Notes: generated from the letters alone by a model not told the origin. A stretch of 64,000 nt of DNA from Beta vulgaris subsp. vulgaris (GCF_026745355.1 NC_079202.1:7611601-7675600); one strand, 5' to 3'; counted from the first letter of the stretch, positions 23,280-40,675 are shown. Made by a program: numbers and translations.

Positions 23280-23898
23280 GAAAGTGTAATCTTTTCTTAG
23301 TACCTCACAATGAAAAAAGTAGAAATGTTATACATGTACCTTGGCTCTCCGGTCAAGCAAATTCATATAATACAGCTCTACTTCTCTCCTATGACTGTCC
23401 TCTGTTTGATTTTGTTTGCTTGATTTAGTTAAAAATGCATACTATCGTTCAAGCTGACTAATAACAGAAAGCAGCAAGTAAAAACACCTTCTATTAGGAG
23501 ATCGGCTAACATGTTATCATCCTTATAAGGACAAGTACATGGAATCGGCCTACACCTTGTTTACTTAAAGAGTAAACATCTCCTAAACAAGGTCGGCTGG
23601 AATTAGGACGCCTTAGTAAAGTATCCTACTTTCCGTCCAAAGCCATATTCGAAATAACAACCTTAGTAAAGGAACAAGTTATTTCACAATTTAACAAAGA
23701 TGGACGGGTTACAATAACCTTCATAAAATGTCTAAGTTATTAAGCAAATTATGGTCTTTCTCCTTTTGAACAAAGAAAGGTCACTAAGACCTCTTCGTCC
23801 AAGAAGGGGGGCATATAGGGACCTAATTTATTGCAAATAACTAAATCTTTGTCCAATGACGAATAATAGCCAAAATTCAGGCCGAGCAAGTTATTAAC
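23280..23898. other. Non-coding spacer after the deletion in the Tat-like element
   Basis: No gene or strong repeat is visible. The stretch lies between the truncated sense frame and the antisense frame and has ordinary composition. Confidence 0.5.
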
Positions 23899-24408
23899 TT
23901 AACAGTTCTTAAACTCACAAGTTTTCAACTTATGGCATCTGGTAAACGTCTTGATATATTCGGCCAAAAAGAGCCATTGGTCATATGAAGTGTGTGTTAG
24001 GACGAATTGCTTTCTACTTGGGCATAAATATTTGATCATGGTGGCAGCTTTGGTAGCGTCCGTAACAAGTTTTTTGTTCTCTTTCCTGGTCTTCGGCAAT
24101 AAAGTTGCGAGCAAAGAGCTGTCAAAGGAAAGACGAAAAATTGTTAGGACGAATGCAAAATTGAAAAAATATATCCAAGTATAGAATTCAAAACGTCCAA
24201 GGAAAAAGTTACCTCAGCAGCCAGTTAAGACATGTAGCCAACATGCCCTTGATGAGGCTCCCCTCAAACCTTGATGTGATACCCTTGCCTTTTTAGGGGG
24301 TGGGGCATCGCTGGTAGTGGCCGGTTTTTCTTGACGGCCGCTTCTCCGCCAACACTTTGGACGTTGGGGCATTTTTCTGAAAAAAGTAAAAATGTTAGTC
24401 AAAAGCAA
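23899..24408 (-). CDS. Putative antisense reading frame of the Tat-like element
   Basis: Two minus-strand open segments lie end to end. The upstream one (24408-24214) encodes a lysine/arginine-rich segment, KMPQRPKCWRRSGRQEKPA then PPPKKARV, which looks like a nuclear-localisation signal. A GT at about 24211 (ctgag-gtaac) and an AG near 24121 (tttgacag) could form an intron of about 90 bases. The downstream segment (24114-23899) has TRKENKKLVTDATKAATM, a coiled-coil-like composition. Tat-lineage elements are known to carry antisense frames in this position. Function is unknown, and the first segment has a stop close to the proposed splice site. Confidence 0.4.
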
Positions 24409-24439
24409 TTAAAGGGAAAAGAGAAAGGAAGATGTCCAA

Positions 24440-27336
24440 CACTAGCTCTAGACGTTTTGCTCTTCAAAAAGAGCTCGTCTAGAAGTTCATTCAGACGTTC
24501 TGCTCACAAAGAAGCAGCTCGTCCAGAGTCAATTCAGGACGTTTTGCTCTTCAAAGAAGGAGCTCGTCCAGAAGTTCATTCAGGACGTTTTGCTCTTCGA
24601 GAAGAGCTCGTCCAGAAGTTCATTCAGGACGTTTTGGCTCCACAAGAAGTACCTCGTCCAGAGTCAATTCAGGACGTTTTGCTCTTCGAAGAAGAGCTCG
24701 TCCAGAAGTTCATTGAGGACTTCTGCTCCACAAAAAAGGAGCTCGTCCAGAGCCAATCAGGACGTTTTGCTCTTCAAAGAAGGAGCTCGTCCAGAAGTTT
24801 NNNNNNNNNNNNNNNNNNNNNNNNNNNNNNNNNNNNNNNNNNNNNNNNNNNNNNNNNNNNNNNNNNNNNNNNNNNNNNNNNNNNNNNNNNNNNNNNNNNN
24901 NNNNNNNNNNNNNNNNNNNNNNNNNNNNNNNNNNNNNNNNNNNNNNNNNNNNNNNNNNNNNNNNNNNNNNNNNNNNNNNNNNNNNNNNNNNNNNNNNNNN
25001 NNNNNNNNNNNNNNNNNNNNNNNNNNNNNNNNNNNNNNNNNNNNNNNNNNNNNNNNNNNNNNNNNNNNNNNNNNNNNNNNNNNNNNNNNNNNNNNNNNNN
25101 NNNNNNNNNNNNNNNNNNNNNNNNNNNNNNNNNNNNNNNNNNNNNNNNNNNNNNNNNNNNNNNNNNNNNNNNNNNNNNNNNNNNNNNNNNNNNNNNNNNN
25201 NNNNNNNNNNNNNNNNNNNNNNNNNNNNNNNNNNNNNNNNNNNNNNNNNNNNNNNNNNNNNNNNNNNNNNNNNNNNNNNNNNNNNNNNNNNNNNNNNNNN
25301 NNNNNNNNNNNNNNNNNNNNNNNNNNNNNNNNNNNNNNNNNNNNNNNNNNNNNNNNNNNNNNNNNNNNNNNNNNNNNNNNNNNNNNNNNNNNNNNNNNNN
25401 NNNNNNNNNNNNNNNNNNNNNNNNNNNNNNNNNNNNNNNNNNNNNNNNNNNNNNNNNNNNNNNNNNNNNNNNNNNNNNNNNNNNNNNNNNNNNNNNNNNN
25501 NNNNNNNNNNNNNNNNNNNNNNNNNNNNNNNNNNNNNNNNNNNNNNNNNNNNNNNNNNNNNNNNNNNNNNNNNNNNNNNNNNNNNNNNNNNNNNNNNNNN
25601 NNNNNNNNNNNNNNNNNNNNNNNNNNNNNNNNNNNNNNNNNNNNNNNNNNNNNNNNNNNNNNNNNNNNNNNNNNNNNNNNNNNNNNNNNNNNNNNNNNNN
25701 NNNNNNNNNNNNNNNNNNNNNNNNNNNNNNNNNNNNNNNNNNNNNNNNNNNNNNNNNNNNNNNNNNNNNNNNNNNNNNNNNNNNNNNNNNNNNNNNNNNN
25801 ATTCAGGACGTTTTGCTCTTCAAAGAAGGAGCTCGTCCAGAAGTTTATTCAGGACGTTTGCTCTTCAAAGAAGGAGCTCGTCCAGAAGTTAAATCAGATG
25901 TTTGCTTCACAAAGAAGGAGCTCGTCCAGAGTCAATTCAGGACGTTCTGCTCTTCAAAGAAGGAGCTCGTCAGTCAATTCAGGACGTTTTGCTCTTCAAA
26001 GAAGGAGCTCGTCCAGAAGTTCATTCAGGACGTTTTGCTCTTCGAAGAAGGAGCTCGTCCAGAAAGTCATTCAGGACGTTATGCTCCACAAAAGAAGTAC
26101 CTCGTCCAGAGTCAATTCAGGACGTTTTGCTCTTCGAAGAAGGAGCTCGTCCAGAAGTTCATTCAGGACGTTCTGCTCCACAAAGAAGGAGCTCGTCCAG
26201 AGCCAATTCAGCACGTTTTGCTCTTCAAAGAAGGGACTCGTGCAGAAGTTCATTCAGGACGTTTTTCTCTTAAAAGAAGGAGCTCGTCCAGAAGTTCATT
26301 CAGGACGTTTTGCTCTTCAAAGAAGGAGCTCGTCCAGAAATAAAATCAGGACGTTTGGCTCCACAAAGAATGAGCTCGTCCTGAGTCAATTCAGGATGTT
26401 TTGCTTTTGGAAGAAGGAGATCATCCAGAAGTTCATTCAAGACGTTTTGCTCTTCAAAGAAGGAGCTTGGCCAGAGTCAGTTCAGGACGTTTTGCTCTTC
26501 AAAGAAGGAGCTCGTCCAGAAGTTCATTCAGGACGTTCTGCTCCAGAAAAGAAGGAGCTCGTCCAGAGCAATTCAGGACGTTTTGCTCTTCAAAGAAGGA
26601 GCTCGTCCAGAAGTTATTCAGGACGTTTTGCTCTTCGAAGAAGGAGCTCGTCTAGAAGTTAAATCAGGACGTTCTGCTCCACAAAGAAGGAGCTCGTCCA
26701 GAGTCAGTTCAAGACGTTTTGCTCTTCAAAGAAGGAGCTCGTCCAGAAGTTCATTCAGGACGTTTTTCTCTTCGAAGAAGGAGCTCGTCCAGAAGTTAAA
26801 TCAGGACGTTCTGCTCCACAAAGAAGGAGCTCGTCCAGAGTCAATTCAGGACGTTCTTCTCTTCAAAGAAGGAGCTCGTCCAGAGTCAATTCAGGACGTT
26901 TTGCTCTTCAAACAAGGAGCTCGTCCAGAAGTTCATTCGGGACGTTTTGCTCTTCAAAGAAGGAGCTCGTCCAGAAGTTAAATCAGGACGTTCTGCTCAC
27001 AAAGAAGAGAGCTCGTCCAGAGCCAATTCAGGACGTTTTGTCTTCAAAGAAGGGACTCGTCCAGAAGTTCATTCAGGACGTTTTGCTCTTCAAAAAAGGA
27101 GCTCGTCCAGAAGTTCATTCAGGACGTTTTGCTCTTCAAAGAAGGAGCTCGTCCAGAAGTTAAATCAGGACGTTCTGCTCCACAAAGAAGGAGTCGTCCA
27201 GAGTCAATTCAGGACGTTTTGTCTTCAAAGAAGGAGCTCGTCCAGAAGTTCATTCAGGACGTTTTGCTCTTAAAGAAGGAGCTCGTCCAGAAGTTCAGTT
27301 CAGGACGTTTTGCTCTTCAAAAAAGGGACTCGTCCA
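24440..27336 (+). repeat. About 46-bp tandem array in the 3' region of the Tat-like element
   Basis: The unit is roughly attcaggacgttttgctctt followed by caaagaaggagctcgtccag and aagttc, about 46 bases. Variant units carry ctgctccacaaag in the middle and agtca or aaa at the junction, giving an irregular higher-order pattern. About 41 units are visible on the two sides of the gap. The array ends in an A-tract near 27340. Because 46 is not a multiple of three and the unit has no stop codons, all three forward frames stay open for long distances; this is not evidence of a protein. Confidence 0.92.
24801..25800. other. Assembly gap of exactly 1000 N
   Basis: An unbroken run of 1000 N lies inside the tandem array. 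The round number suggests a placeholder, so the true array length is unknown. Confidence 0.99.
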
Positions 27337-27442
27337 GAAAAAAAAAAAAAAAAAAGAAAAGAGTAGGGCAGTTCCAGGTCGGTTAAAAGAGGAAATCAAC
27401 CGTCTTAGCGCCTAAATGGTAACTTCCTTTTTAAGGGGCAAA

Positions 27443-28032
27443 TGTTGTAGCCTAAAATCAAGGGCTACTAAGATGACATGTGGCATTCGCTTAGGCAAAG
27501 AAAGTACAAAGGCCTGCAGGTTCTTTGGGCTAAAGTACTTTTCTGAGGAAAAGGTGTACTGAAAAGCTCTCTTGTGGCCCTAAAATTGTACTTAGGCCAA
27601 TACAAGTGAAGCCTGATTCAGCTAAAGGGTAAATTGTATTGACAAATCAGCATTTGCCACGTGTCACCATATTATTGCTTAGCCAATCAGATGCTCCCAA
27701 ATTAGGGTGACATCAAGGCACATCAGTCATTCCAAACAATATAAATAGTCCTTGATTTCAGGGTGAAAGGTACGTTTTTCAGAGCATAGTACTGTTACTC
27801 TGCCATAAATTCTTATCTTTCTCTCTCTAAAAGTTCCTCAATATCCCTGATATTTGACTTAAGCTTCGGAGGGGGAAATACCACCCAAACCTCCAGGGTG
27901 GGTCCCTTTTTTGCAGGTTGCTGGTCAGAAGTCTGCATTGGGATTTGAACCAATCTTGTTGCACAAGTCTCCATTCTTAGAACTTATCTTTGGGAGTGTG
28001 ATATAAGTTTGCTAGTTTTACACTGCATAACA
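27443..28032 (+). repeat. Tat-like element 3' LTR
   Basis: A copy of 19925-20531 with small differences, including loss of a ctactttctctct unit near 27825. The purine-rich aaggggcaaa just before it is the likely polypurine tract. Confidence 0.9.
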
Positions 28033-28037
28033 CTAAG

Positions 28038-28640
28038 TACTAACTATACTAACATACTAACTAAACATTACAACAAACAATACAAACGAAACATTACAAC
28101 AAACAATACAAACGAAACATTACAACAAACAACAAACAATAGTGCTATCATAAAAACAAACTGGTTTGTCACTACAACCATAACCAACACAAAACAATAA
28201 CAATAACCACAATTATACAATTATACCATAAATTATACAATAACAATAACAACAAACAATAGCTATTTTACCATAAACAGTACAAACAACAAACAAACAT
28301 TACAAAGACTTAAACAACACAAACGAACCATTACAACAAACAAGGTCGCCGGAACAACAAAAAACAAACAAACAGTGGAGAAACGAACAATACAACAAAC
28401 GAACAATACAAACGCAAGAGAGAGAAACATTACAACAAACGAACAATACAAACAAACCATAAAAACAGTGGAGAAACGCAAGAGAGAGAAACAGGCAGTG
28501 AAGAAATGCAACCACCATAACCACAAGTCCACAAGACCACAATAACAACAAACAATACAACAAACAACAAAAAAAATACAAAGCCTTCGAGAAAGAGAGA
28601 GGAATACTTGAGAAACGTTAGAAACGGTGGAGAAACGTTA
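28038..28640. repeat. AC-rich simple repeats in the hAT 5' region
   Basis: Irregular repeats of acattacaacaaacaatacaa and of actaacatactaac. The latter also lies on the far side of the Tat-like insertion (19785-19920), which shows that the two stretches were continuous before that insertion. Confidence 0.7.
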
Positions 28641-29083
28641 TGGAAGTGGCTGCCGGAACAGGTCAAGAACGCGCAAAAAAGGTCGCCGGAACTGGTGCAG
28701 AAAAAAGCGCCGGAATTGATGGAGAAACGCGCCGGAAGTTGGTGGAGAACACGCAGGGAACTAGGGAGTTAGGGTTTTACGTGTGTAGCAGGGACTATGG
28801 AGTTAGGCGCCGAAATGAGGATTTAGGAGAAGTAGGACTTTAGGAGACTAAAATGGACCAGCCAGCCCAATGTGGAAATTTTTTTTAAAAAAAAAAACGG
28901 ATCTGCGGATCCAGGTTCGGGTCTATTGTACAGATCCGGACCCATATCCGTGATCTGACAAGTGGACCCGAATCCAACTCGGATCCAACGGGTCCATAAT
29001 TTTAGGATCCAGACCCGAAAAAACGGATCCGGGTTCACGGATCCGGGTCGGGTCCAGGATCCGCTGCCATCTCTAGTGATGTT

Positions 29084-29433
29084 GTTCCCATGTTGTTGGT
29101 TTATATCCACACAAGAGCATGAAGCAGCTTCAGCATGGAGTGTTGAAGGAGCACCCCCATAGGTGCCATCTCCTTGGATAATGTCAAAAACCTGTTCATC
29201 AAATAACCAAGCGCAATGGCGGATCTTGAAACTTTTGCTACTGGGGGCCGAAAAAACGTCAGAGTACTATATTTGTAAAAAAAAGTAAAACTATAATGCA
29301 GAACTTGAACTATTAATATATTTTTTTTTAGTAAATATTATAAAAAATTTGATATTCTGAATGTATATATGGAGAAGAATCTAACAAGACCCTATATAAC
29401 TATATTTTTCCTTATGTAAACATCATAATATAT
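29084..29433. other. Stretch between hAT and MITE
   Basis: The first 140 bases, read on the minus strand and joined across the hAT duplication to 16886 and below, form an open stretch of about 75 codons without a recognised domain (for example VFDIIQGDGTYGGAPSTLHA). The rest is AT-rich without features. Confidence 0.4.
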
Positions 29434-29436
29434 TAA

Positions 29437-29635
29437 GGGCCTGTTCTTTTCGGCATAAAACAACGGGACTGATCTGAACTGAACTGAATTGAACTGAACT
29501 GAATTGAATTGAACTGAACTGAAATGAATAGTGATATGTGAGAGTAAAAGTATTGTCAAGAGCTGAACTGAACTGATCTGAACTGCATTGAACTGAACTG
29601 AATTGAACTGAAAATAAGCTGGGGAGAACAGGCCC
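29437..29635. mobile_element. PIF/Harbinger-type MITE with CTGAACTGAA subterminal repeats
   Basis: 199 bp with terminal inverted repeats GGGCCTGTTCT and AGAACAGGCCC and the duplication TAA on both sides, as for Tourist-like MITEs of the PIF/Harbinger superfamily. The interior is almost wholly made of ctgaactgaa/ctgaattgaa units. A relative lies at 40924-41178. Confidence 0.85.
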
Positions 29636-29639
29636 TAAG

Positions 29640-29706
29640 GGTGGTGGTGAACTGTATAAAAAAATCCAATTATTGCAACGGAAAAAGAACGGGGAAGTAC
29701 TACATA
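29640..29706. mobile_element. End of a Stowaway-like MITE (remnant)
   Basis: caattattgcaacggaaaaagaacggggaagtacta resembles the right end of the Stowaway-like MITE at 39830-40089 (caattgctgcagtagaaaaagaacggaggaag). No matching left end is seen, so it is treated as a fragment. Confidence 0.45.
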
Positions 29707-30530
29707 AAAATTTCAAATAAACTAAGCTATAAATTAATTTTTATACATGGTAAGTAATACTACTAAGTGCCTATACTTGTCAACTTTGCGTATGAGTTAT
29801 TAAAATATTATGCAATTTTCCGTTCTAAGTTAGACACAAATACGAGGATACGACTTTTTTATTTATAGATTTATGATGTTTAGTTAATTTTTAAATAATT
29901 TTCACCTTTACAACAAGATAAAATGAAAAAAGAAAAAAAGTTCAAAACTTCAAATAATACAAAGTAAACACATGTAGTACAAGATAAATTGGATACAGAT
30001 GAAAAAAAATGAAATAGGAAACAAAGCCTAAAAACTTTTTTTTTTAAAAAAAAAGAAAAACGAAAAGGCTCCAGGCCTCTAACACAGAACATCATAAATT
30101 CAGAAGTTCTTTCCCACAATATGTGGGTCCCATATCCCCAATTCTTTTTCCCCCCTTCACAAAATCAAGGCCCAGATACAGTGAAGAGTAAGAGCAAACA
30201 CAATAAGTTATTACTTTTTGCGCTTTTTTTGGACAATATAATAGCAAGCTCTGTTAAATTTTTCTTCTAAAATCTTTTAGGGGCCAGGCCCAGACCTACG
30301 AAGTATAATTGTTTTTAGTTGCAAAATTTGAACATTAGACATACGAAGTATAATTGTTTTTAGTTGCAAAATTTGATTGGTTTAGTTTCTGTCACTTAAG
30401 TTTCTCACCATTCTTTTCGTTTTTGTTTTGTTTTTTTTTTTTTTTTTACTTTTCAAAGTTAAATTCTATGAACAAAATAGAAATTTTATTGAATTTATTT
30501 ATGATTTCTAATATTATAATTTTTTAGTTG
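29707..30530. other. AT-rich intergenic stretch
   Basis: Poly-A/T tracts and no gene. A tandem pair of about 46 bases, each with tacgaagtataattg and ttttagttgcaaaatttga, lies at 30295-30375. Confidence 0.55.
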
Positions 30531-30539
30531 ATTTTTGAA

Positions 30540-30853
30540 TTAAGTACAGTACTTCATAAATTGTAAAGAAAGTGGACACTTTGATTTCAAGTCAATTTTT
30601 CATAGGTTGTAGTTTGTAAGTGAATTTTTAAGTTTTTGTAAAATTCCTCATTTTAGTGATTTGCATAACGTAAATTATGCAATTTTAAGATTTTAGCTGA
30701 CTTGTGAGTGATTGTTATAATTATATTTTTGGTATTTTTGTTTGAAGCCACCTTTGATTTGTAAGTGAATTTATGATTTAGAATAAGAAGGGGGTAACAT
30801 AGTATGTTCATTTGGGGACACCATAGCTCCCCTCTTCCCTTATATAATAGAGA
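30540..30853 (-). mobile_element. Helitron-like 5' terminal segment (first copy)
   Basis: On the minus strand the sequence from 30853 begins A|TCTCTATTATATAAGGGAAG, the usual TC start of a plant Helitron next to a host A. The inner part, about 300 bases, is similar to the second copy ending at 31431 (both have gaagggggta and ggacaccat followed by gctcccct). The 3' end cannot be located. Confidence 0.45.
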
Positions 30854-31083
30854 TATATATGTTGTAATTTAATTCTTGAATGATATTTTACATAAACCTT
30901 TTTACTTTGATAATTAATCGCTATTATATAATAGAAAAAGATAGGTCCGAATATATGTAAAAGTTTCACTATATATAGGAAACACTATAAAAAAGTAAAT
31001 AATTTTTTTCCTTGTCTAACTTCTAAATTCTGATTTCACTATAAATACACCTCAATTTTTTATCATGACCCACCATTAATTGT

Positions 31084-31431
31084 GAATGGTTCTTGAGAAT
31101 AGTGATTTGTAAGTAAATTTTTGTAAATGTTTGTGTATGTATTGACGTTCTAGGTTATTAGTTTTAGTTTGTATGTAAATTTTAAGTTTTAATAAAGTTT
31201 CATGATTATTTGAGTGATTTGCATGATTTTCATAACGTGATTTATGAGTGGATTGTAAAGTTTCTTCTTTTAAGTGATTTGTGAGTGAGTGTTGTAAATA
31301 ATTAATTTTCGGTAGTTTTCTTTGAGTGCCGATTTTGATTTTGACATTCCTTTTGTAATTTAGAAAGAGAAGGGGGTAAAATAGGCATTTCAAAAGAGGA
31401 CACCATTGCTCCCCTTTCCTTATAATAGAGA
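31084..31431 (-). mobile_element. Helitron-like 5' terminal segment (second copy)
   Basis: On the minus strand from 31431 it begins A|TCTCTATTATAAGGAAAGG and then matches the copy ending at 30853. Two related 5' ends in the same orientation about 580 bases apart suggest tandem or nested insertions. No hairpin with a CTRR end is found for either. Confidence 0.45.
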
Positions 31432-32140
31432 TTTAGGGAAACAAATTATGCAAACTTTTGTAAATTTTATTTGATTCCCCGTGCTTGTATAATAAACTTA
31501 TTAGACTTACCTCAAATTGTCGCAACTTTAAACTTAGCATCCCTTATTTGTGGCGTGTGTAGATTTTAGTTCCACGACACATCTCTCAATTTGTAACTCC
31601 AAATAAGACATAGATGATATCACTTTCATAGACTTTTCTTCAACACTCTCCTAAATAGTCTCATTTTTGTCAAGATCCCTAACATAGCCCGTGATGATCA
31701 GCATCTAATCATAACACATTCACCTTAATCTTCTTATAAATTATAATAATAGTCGTCATGTAAAAGGGGTGCACTCAATGGAGAATTGACATACACAAAT
31801 TACTTCATGACTTGAATGAAGGTAACGAGGTTTCCCTTGCTTCATGCAACACTAAACTATAGTACTACCAAGCAACTTTAAATTGAATTGAAGTATGGAG
31901 AGTTAATAAAAAAAATATGCCAATTTCAACAGCCCTTTATAATCGGTTGGCCAACTGTATTATTTACCCATTACATTTATTGCCAACAAAAGATGTCCAC
32001 AAGATTTATCACAAACCTTCTTTTTAGTCATTTATTCTCTTACATAATCACACCTACCCTTTCTCTCTCTCTTCACTATTATCACTCACAACGAGTAATA
32101 GTGTAGACGTATGGTGTAGTGTAGCTACTAAATTTTGGCA
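31432..32140 (+). promoter_or_regulatory. Upstream region of the ABCB gene
   Basis: About 700 bases between the Helitron-like ends and the start codon. It ends in a CT-rich leader (ctttctctctctcttcac, 32058-32075), common in plant 5' untranslated regions. No certain TATA box can be placed. An open frame at 31888-32106 is not supported by any family feature. Confidence 0.4.
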
Positions 32141-39514
<7,374 letters not shown>

Positions 39515-39600
39515 TCTCTCTGTAGATGATGAGCAATTGCCAATCGGTTGTAACAAAAGCAAAAAGGGAACAAAAGGGAGAATTCACTTTTATTCATCTA

Positions 39601-39632
39601 CTAGGTTTTGGACCCGTGCATAATGCACGGGA
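39601..39632 (-). mobile_element. Helitron 3' terminus, 86 bp after the ABCB stop
   Basis: On the minus strand the sequence is a 19-base hairpin CCCGTGCATTATGCACGGG, then TCCAAAAC and CTAG, followed by host T (the plus-strand A at 39600). A short GC hairpin about ten bases before CTRR with a T after it is the Helitron 3' signature. The body would extend to the right; its 5' end is not found. It probably lies in the 3' untranslated region of the ABCB gene. Confidence 0.6.
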
Positions 39633-39642
39633 ACATTAATAC

Positions 39643-39648
39643 AATAAA
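39643..39648 (+). promoter_or_regulatory. Candidate polyadenylation signal AATAAA
   Basis: AATAAA within the Helitron sequence, 129 bases after the ABCB stop. No canonical signal occurs in the 86 host bases before the insertion, so the Helitron may supply the 3' end signal. Position only; no transcript evidence. Confidence 0.35.
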
Positions 39649-39829
39649 AATGTTTATATATCCGCTACATTGAAAACATATAAACGATTATTTACGTTTA
39701 CTTGATCAAAAACTTTGTGTTTAAGAGAAATACACATTTATATTAATTATAAAGTTGTTTAACAGATACATGATATTCATATGTTTTGGAAGACTTCTTT
39801 TTGAGCAAAACAAAATGTTTTAAAAGCTA

Positions 39830-40089
39830 CTTCATCCGTTCGTAGTCTAATATAACAATGAGATTTTTACACTATTCATTCACTATCATACCCTTGCACT
39901 ATAATTGTTATTTTTATGTAAAGACAAATATAGTCATGTGGTGTATTGTTAGATTCGTCTTGATATATACTTTCAAAATATCAAATGTGTATAATTTTAC
40001 TAAATAGTAAATAAAAATATTAATAGTAAAAATTGAGCATTGGCAAGCGTGAAAACCCAATTGCTGCAGTAGAAAAAGAACGGAGGAAG
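39830..40089. mobile_element. Stowaway-like MITE
   Basis: The ends CTTCATCCGTTC and GAACGGAGGAAG are inverted repeats with one mismatch, flanked by TA on the left and CA (likely a mutated TA) on the right. The 260-bp length and ends resembling ctccctccgttc are typical of Stowaway MITEs (Tc1/mariner). Confidence 0.7.
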
Positions 40090-40675
40090 CATAATATAGT
40101 CAGAAGCAATTATATCATCATAAGTAAAGCCAACAACACCTTAGGACGAAGATTGGAATTCCAGATTTTCTTCCACACTCCCGATACAATAGAATCGCCA
40201 ACAACTGTATGGAAATTCTTAAAAAAATTAATAAAGTGATGGTCTTATTTAGTAGAACATACCAATTTTGGTGTAGCCCCATAGAAAGCCATCATCTAAG
40301 GGTTGAGATGGTAAAGGTTAAGGATCTCAACCGCCTCAACAGGGAGAAAATTTGCACGAACTTGATTTTCATCCCAGTAACCGGGGGGGTCAATCGTCTC
40401 AGAAACTCTCTCTACATTACATCTTCATTTTTTCCTCGAAATGGCCTTAAAGTATTAGACTTCCCATTATCTTTCTGATATAGGAGTACTATTAGGCAAT
40501 TTTTAACAATGACTGAGAAATGGCTACACAAAATTGGCCATGACTGAGAACTGGTCTCGGGAGATACAAACCCACCATGCGATAGGGATTGTCCTTGACT
40601 TTTGACACACGCCCGACCAACTAAAATTGCCTTTTCTGAAACCTCAGAGGAAATTTGTTCCATCTGACGGAATGA
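40090..40675. other. Stretch without a recognisable gene
   Basis: Short open frames on both strands have no family features. Composition is more balanced than in the flanks. Nothing further can be assigned. Confidence 0.4.

Larger units (their letters stand above)
19925..28032 (+). mobile_element. Tat-like Gypsy derivative with gag and protease only
   Basis: Two LTRs (19925-20531 and 27443-28032), each starting TGTTGTAGCC and ending GCATAACA, are flanked by the duplication CTAAG (19920-19924 and 28033-28037). The primer-binding site tttggcgccgtctgtggga follows the 5' LTR. Gag and protease are present; reverse transcriptase, RNase H and integrase are missing, with an apparent deletion point just after NPERPERTLKIG (about 23190-23230), the usual start of the RT region. 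The 3' part has an antisense reading frame and a large tandem array, as described for Tat/Ogre/Retand elements. It could move only with help from a complete relative. Confidence 0.85.
16895..29075 (-). mobile_element. hAT DNA transposon (12.2 kb with a nested Gypsy element)
   Basis: The ends are aagggatggc and, inverted, tagagatggc, the hAT-type terminal inverted repeat, flanked by the perfect 8-bp duplication GTGATGTT. About 180 bases inside each end are filled with overlapping ggatccggacccg-like motifs in both orientations, a subterminal array. A minus-strand transposase gene lies at 17640-19744. Without the Tat-like insertion (19925-28032 plus one duplication) the hAT element is about 4.07 kb, a normal autonomous length. 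The minus-strand 5' region (28038-28870) is AC-rich and contains no gene. Confidence 0.9.

Noticed and set aside
24331..26662. Very long plus-strand open frames (670 and 690 codons) through the tandem array
   Set aside because: They run through 1000 N and arise because the 46-bp unit lacks stop codons in all frames. They are not genes.
28263..28666. Minus-strand Phe/Leu/Cys-rich frames in the hAT 5' region
   Set aside because: Translations of AC-rich simple repeats; hydrophobicity is a composition effect.
29437..29635. Simple microsatellite interpretation of the CTGAACTGAA tract
   Set aside because: The tract is enclosed by inverted repeats and a TAA duplication, so it is the interior of a MITE.
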